This document shows positions 5,475-7,792 of a stretch of DNA of 7,792 nt, piece after piece. Positions within the stretch are counted from its first letter, which is position 1. Each line of letters starts with the position of its first letter. Made by a program: the position numbers and the translations under genes. The notes under the pieces are model-generated. The model saw only the letters and a list, made by a program, of their open reading frames with translations, was not told the origin of the DNA and made no database searches. This DNA comes from an uncultured Actinomycetes bacterium. GTDB lineage: Bacteria; Actinomycetota; Actinomycetes; Nanopelagicales; Nanopelagicaceae. Where the stretch lies: positions 1 through 7,792 of the forward strand of contig CAIUHY010000090.1 of NCBI GenBank assembly GCA_903899145.1, given 5' to 3'.

Positions 5475-7154
5475 ATGGCAAAGCGTGACTTCGATGTCCT
5501 GGTTATTGGATCTGGGTTCGGCGGCTCTGTCAGCGCGCTTCGTTTAACCGAAAAGGGTTATAGCGTCGGGGTAATTGAAGCCGGTAAGAGATTTAAGGAT
5601 AAAGATTTCCCTAAAACTTCTTGGCGTATTAGAAAGTTTCTTTATTTTCCGCGCCTTGGTTTAAACGGAATTCAGCGCATTCACATACTTCCTGATGTTC
5701 TTGTTCTTGCTGGAGCAGGTGTGGGCGGTGGTTCTCTGGTCTATGCCAATACTCTTTACATTCCACCTGATACTTATTTCAATGATGCTCAGTGGCGCCA
5801 CATCACTGATTGGAAGAAGGAATTGCTCCCTTGGTATGACCAAGCATCTAGAGTGTTAGGCGTAGCTGATAATCCATATTTTTCTCCATCTGATAAAGCT
5901 ATGAAAGATGCAGCTATTGAAATGGAAGTGGGTCATACATTTCGCATGGCGCCCCTTGGCGTCTATTTTGGCGAAGGTCCTGGCATAACTCATAAAGATC
6001 CATTCTTTGGTGGGGTTGGACCAGAGCGATCTGGATGCATGCAGTGCGGTGCTTGTATGAGTGGATGCAGGTTTAATGCAAAGAACACTCTGCCTAAGAA
6101 TTATCTTGGTCTCGCTGAATCTGCAGGAGCGCAAGTATTTGCCCAGCACACAGTGACAAAGATTCAAGAGCAAGCAGATGGAAGCTGGCGGATATACACG
6201 CGGAAGAGTTCGTCTTGGCTGCCCCGCAAGCGCGTATTTACCGCCTCACAGGTCATCGTTGCCGCAGGAACGTATAACACTCAAAAACTTCTTCACACGA
6301 TGAAGGCAAGTGGCGTACTTCCACGGATCTCTGATTTTCTTGGCAAACTCTCTCGCACAAATAGTGAGGCTCTCACAGGTGCACTCATGCCAGATACCAG
6401 CATTGATTACAGCAAGGGATCGGCAATTACTTCATCATTCTTTCCAGATGATCACACCCATGTTGAACCAGTCCGGTATGGCATTGGTAGCAACGTGATG
6501 GGCTTGCTTCAAACAGTAATGACAGATGGAGAGAACTTAGGCGCCAGAAGGCGCCAATGGCTTTCAACTGTCATTCGCCATCCGGGTCAACTTGCTCGGG
6601 TGCTCAACGTGCGCAAGTGGTCACAGCGCACAGTTATCGCACTTGTTATGCAGAACGTTGATTCATCTCTGAAGGTTTCAGCTAAGAAGGGCGCCTTTGG
6701 ATGGCGGCTGAGTTCAAAAAATGATTCAGATAAGCCAAACGCGACATATATTCCTGCAGCAAATGAAGTTGTGCGCAGAATTGCAGAGAAAAACGGCGGC
6801 ATGCCAGGAGGCCATATTGGAGATCTTGTAGGCGCGCCCTTTACCGCGCATTTTGTCGGAGGTTGCGTCATTGGTGACTCACCAACAACTGGAGTAATTG
6901 ATCCTTATCACCGCGTCTGGAACTACCCAACGCTGCATGTTGTTGATGGCGCATCTGTCACAGCAAACCTTGGAGTTAATCCATCACTGACCATCACTGC
7001 TCAAGCAGAGCGCGCGATGTCGATGTGGCCAAATAAGGGCAGTGTTGATCCACGCCCTCTTCAGGGTGCGGTATATGTGCCCGTTGAATTTGAAAAGCCT
7101 ATGCGCCCATTTGTGCCTGAGCATGCAGTGGGAGCACTAAACGTTTCCTTGTAG
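5475..7154 (+). CDS. GMC-family FAD oxidoreductase, cholesterol-oxidase-like (ChoD type), with four-Cys motif
   Basis: This encodes 559 residues, close to mycobacterial ChoD (about 578). The N-terminal Rossmann motif is VIGSGFGGSVSA (Gly12, Gly14, Gly17), with Glu35 ending strand 2 to bind the FAD ribose. GAGVGGGSLVYANT near residue 80-93 is the second FAD-contact loop. The C-terminal active-site part holds His459 in AHFVGGC and Asn502 in GVNPSLTI, the conserved His/Asn pair of GMC enzymes, inside the GASVTANLGVNPSLTITAQ block. Residues 188-198 form C-x2-C-x2-C-x3-C followed by NAKNTLP, which resembles a 4Fe-4S ligand set. There is no signal peptide or Tat motif because the FAD fold starts at residue 6, so the enzyme is probably cytoplasmic. 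It should oxidise an alcohol, perhaps on a sterol-like or other bulky lipid substrate, but the substrate is unknown. The ATG at 5475 is preceded by GGGG 13 bases upstream, a weak site. The gap after the membrane gene is 32 bp. Confidence 0.9.
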   Translation: MAKRDFDVLVIGSGFGGSVSALRLTEKGYSVGVIEAGKRFKDKDFPKTSWRIRKFLYFPRLGLNGIQRIHILPDVLVLAGAGVGGGSLVYANTLYIPPDTYFNDAQWRHITDWKKELLPWYDQASRVLGVADNPYFSPSDKAMKDAAIEMEVGHTFRMAPLGVYFGEGPGITHKDPFFGGVGPERSGCMQCGACMSGCRFNAKNTLPKNYLGLAESAGAQVFAQHTVTKIQEQADGSWRIYTRKSSSWLPRKRVFTASQVIVAAGTYNTQKLLHTMKASGVLPRISDFLGKLSRTNSEALTGALMPDTSIDYSKGSAITSSFFPDDHTHVEPVRYGIGSNVMGLLQTVMTDGENLGARRRQWLSTVIRHPGQLARVLNVRKWSQRTVIALVMQNVDSSLKVSAKKGAFGWRLSSKNDSDKPNATYIPAANEVVRRIAEKNGGMPGGHIGDLVGAPFTAHFVGGCVIGDSPTTGVIDPYHRVWNYPTLHVVDGASVTANLGVNPSLTITAQAERAMSMWPNKGSVDPRPLQGAVYVPVEFEKPMRPFVPEHAVGALNVSL

Positions 7155-7176
7155 TTCTTTTAAGGTTGTGTAAACT
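7149..7176 (+). promoter_or_regulatory. Candidate leaderless promoter of the receiver-protein gene
   Basis: TAAACT at 7171-7176 matches the actinobacterial -10 pattern TANNNT and ends 6 bases before the ATG at 7183, so transcription could begin at the start codon itself. A weak -35, TTGTAG at 7149-7154, lies 16 bp upstream. The only purine-rich stretch (AAGG at 7162-7165) is too far from the ATG to serve as a normal ribosome-binding site. Confidence 0.45.
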
Positions 7177-7182
7177 TCCAAT

Positions 7183-7644
7183 ATGACCGAGGCAGAAGTA
7201 CTAACTGGCGCGACTCCTGTATATGGCGACCCAGAAGCAATTCGCCAAGCATCTACCTATGTTCAAAGCCCAACAATCATTGTTTATTCAGATGATCAAA
7301 CTGTGCGCCATGCTGTTATTTCAGCCCTTGGAAGAAAGCTTTCTGCGGAAGTTTCAGCCCATAAAATCGTTGAATTCGCTACAGCGCCGGCTCTTCGACA
7401 ATATGTAGATGATAAAAATAAAGTTGATCTATTCATTTTAGATAGCGAAGCAGTTCCAGAAGGCGGTATGGGAATTGCCCATCAACTCCGAGATGAAATG
7501 GCTGATTGCCCTCCCATCATGGTGATCATTCAAAGGTCTCCAGATAAGTGGCTAGCCAAATGGTCGGGGGCAGATGCTGTCGTTGTCCATCCCATCGATC
7601 CCTTCACTTTGGGTAAGGGAGTTTTAGCACTACTTAAAAAGTAG
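7183..7644 (+). CDS. Degenerate receiver-domain (response-regulator-like) protein next to nuoA
   Basis: This encodes 153 residues: an unstructured-looking N-terminal tail of about 30 and one CheY-like receiver domain, with no DNA-binding output domain. The domain starts at TIIVYSDDQ, giving the acidic pair Asp37-Asp38, and the phospho-acceptor position is Asp87 in LFILDSEA. The switch residues are altered: the usual Thr/Ser on strand 4 appears to be Ile116, and the invariant Lys of strand 5 is His136 in VVVHPIDP. It also has the block GGMGIAHQLRDEM. M. tuberculosis Rv3143, a stand-alone receiver protein, sits just upstream of the nuo operon and shares this pattern as far as I recall. Here nuoA starts 76 bases downstream on the same strand. 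A link with complex I expression or activity is inferred from context only. The ATG at 7183 is the first in frame after a candidate -10. Confidence 0.8.
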   Translation: MTEAEVLTGATPVYGDPEAIRQASTYVQSPTIIVYSDDQTVRHAVISALGRKLSAEVSAHKIVEFATAPALRQYVDDKNKVDLFILDSEAVPEGGMGIAHQLRDEMADCPPIMVIIQRSPDKWLAKWSGADAVVVHPIDPFTLGKGVLALLKK

Positions 7645-7675
7645 GGGCTCCGTTCATTTTTCAAGTGATCAGCGC

Positions 7676-7723
7676 CACAGATCCTATCCTTAGGCTCATC
7701 CCCACTCTATAGTCGGATCTGTG
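7676..7723. repeat. Perfect 9-bp inverted repeat bracketing the nuoA promoter and start codon
   Basis: CACAGATCC (7676-7684) and its exact reverse complement GGATCTGTG (7715-7723) are separated by 30 bp. The right arm includes the nuoA GTG start codon, and the candidate -10 TATAGT lies in the spacer just before it. The arm centres are 39 bp apart. This could be an operator pair for a dimeric regulator. An RNA hairpin is unlikely if the nuoA transcript is leaderless, because only one arm would be transcribed from that promoter. Confidence 0.5.
7708..7713 (+). promoter_or_regulatory. Candidate -10 element for nuoA
   Basis: TATAGT (5 of 6 to TATAAT) ends 7 bases before the GTG at 7721. This spacing fits a leaderless transcript, and no ribosome-binding site is visible between it and the start. 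No clear -35 is seen about 17 bp upstream. It implies that the complex I operon has its own promoter in addition to any read-through from the receiver gene. Confidence 0.5.
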
Positions 7724-7792
7724 AATCCATATGTACCGATTCTGGTCATCGGCGCCATTGGTTTTGGCTTCGCAGGATTCTCTGTTCTTGCA
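7721..7792 (+). CDS. nuoA: NADH-quinone oxidoreductase subunit A, N-terminal part
   Basis: Only the first 24 codons are in the window, and the gene runs off the right edge. The GTG-initiated peptide begins MNPYVPILVIGAIGFGFAG, which matches the N-terminus of actinobacterial NuoA, an N-x-Y-x-PILV start followed by the first transmembrane helix. NuoA is a small three-helix membrane subunit of the proton-pumping complex I and is normally the first gene of the nuo operon. The identification rests on a short stretch, but it is supported by the receiver-protein gene upstream, which has the same neighbour in M. tuberculosis. The nine bases at 7715-7723, including the start codon, are one arm of an inverted repeat. 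Confidence 0.8.
   Translation, partial: MNPYVPILVIGAIGFGFAGFSVLA

Noticed and set aside
6540..6555. GGCGCC-AGAA-GGCGCC hairpin
   Set aside because: A strong 6-bp stem with a tetraloop, but in the middle of the GMC gene with no T tract. It encodes Gly-Ala-Arg-Arg-Arg within a normal reading frame, so it is probably incidental.
7645..7675. Terminator after the receiver-protein gene
   Set aside because: There is a short T run at 7656-7661 but no stable stem in front of it.

Overview
The window looks like a chromosomal segment of an Actinobacteriota genome with unusually low GC for the phylum (roughly mid-40s percent, judged by eye). Several proteins match mycobacterial and streptomycete family patterns. 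These are a Nudix plus histidine-phosphatase fusion of the MutT1 type, a short exopolyphosphatase without an HD domain (PPX1 type), a ChoD-like GMC oxidoreductase, and a receiver-like protein directly before nuoA. Genes are densely packed with very short gaps, and no gene-free stretch exceeds 300 bases. A streamlined freshwater or marine actinobacterium (acI/Nanopelagicales-like) is a reasonable inference but is not proven here.

Layout, left to right. Positions 1-200 hold the 3' end of a SpoU/TrmH-family rRNA 2'-O-methyltransferase. A 72-bp gap follows, carrying an actinobacterial-type PHO box made of 11-bp direct repeat units. A polyphosphate cluster comes next: polyphosphate kinase ppk (273-2354), then mutT1 overlapping it by 4 bp (2351-3241), then a convergent ppx whose stop codon overlaps the mutT1 stop (3238-4164, minus strand). 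A divergent promoter region with an 11-bp tandem repeat separates ppx from a tRNA-Thr(UGU) gene (4246-4320). A universal stress protein (4402-4863) and an unrecognised multi-pass membrane protein (4879-5442) probably form a two-gene unit. They are followed by an FAD-dependent GMC oxidoreductase with a four-cysteine, ferredoxin-like motif (5475-7154) and a degenerate receiver-domain protein (7183-7644). The window ends in the first 24 codons of nuoA, the usual first gene of the respiratory complex I operon.

How the genes fit together. Ppk makes polyphosphate from ATP, and Ppx removes terminal phosphates. The MutT1-type protein hydrolyses oxidised or dinucleoside polyphosphate nucleotides and is translationally coupled to ppk. 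The PHO box suggests that the ppk-mutT1 unit answers to phosphate starvation through PhoP. The right half concerns stress and redox or energy metabolism: Usp, a flavoprotein, and the receiver protein that in other actinobacteria also sits beside the nuo operon. I see no mobile element, CRISPR array or prophage. The least explained parts are the membrane protein, the degenerate receiver, and the inverted repeat that brackets the nuoA promoter and includes its start codon.
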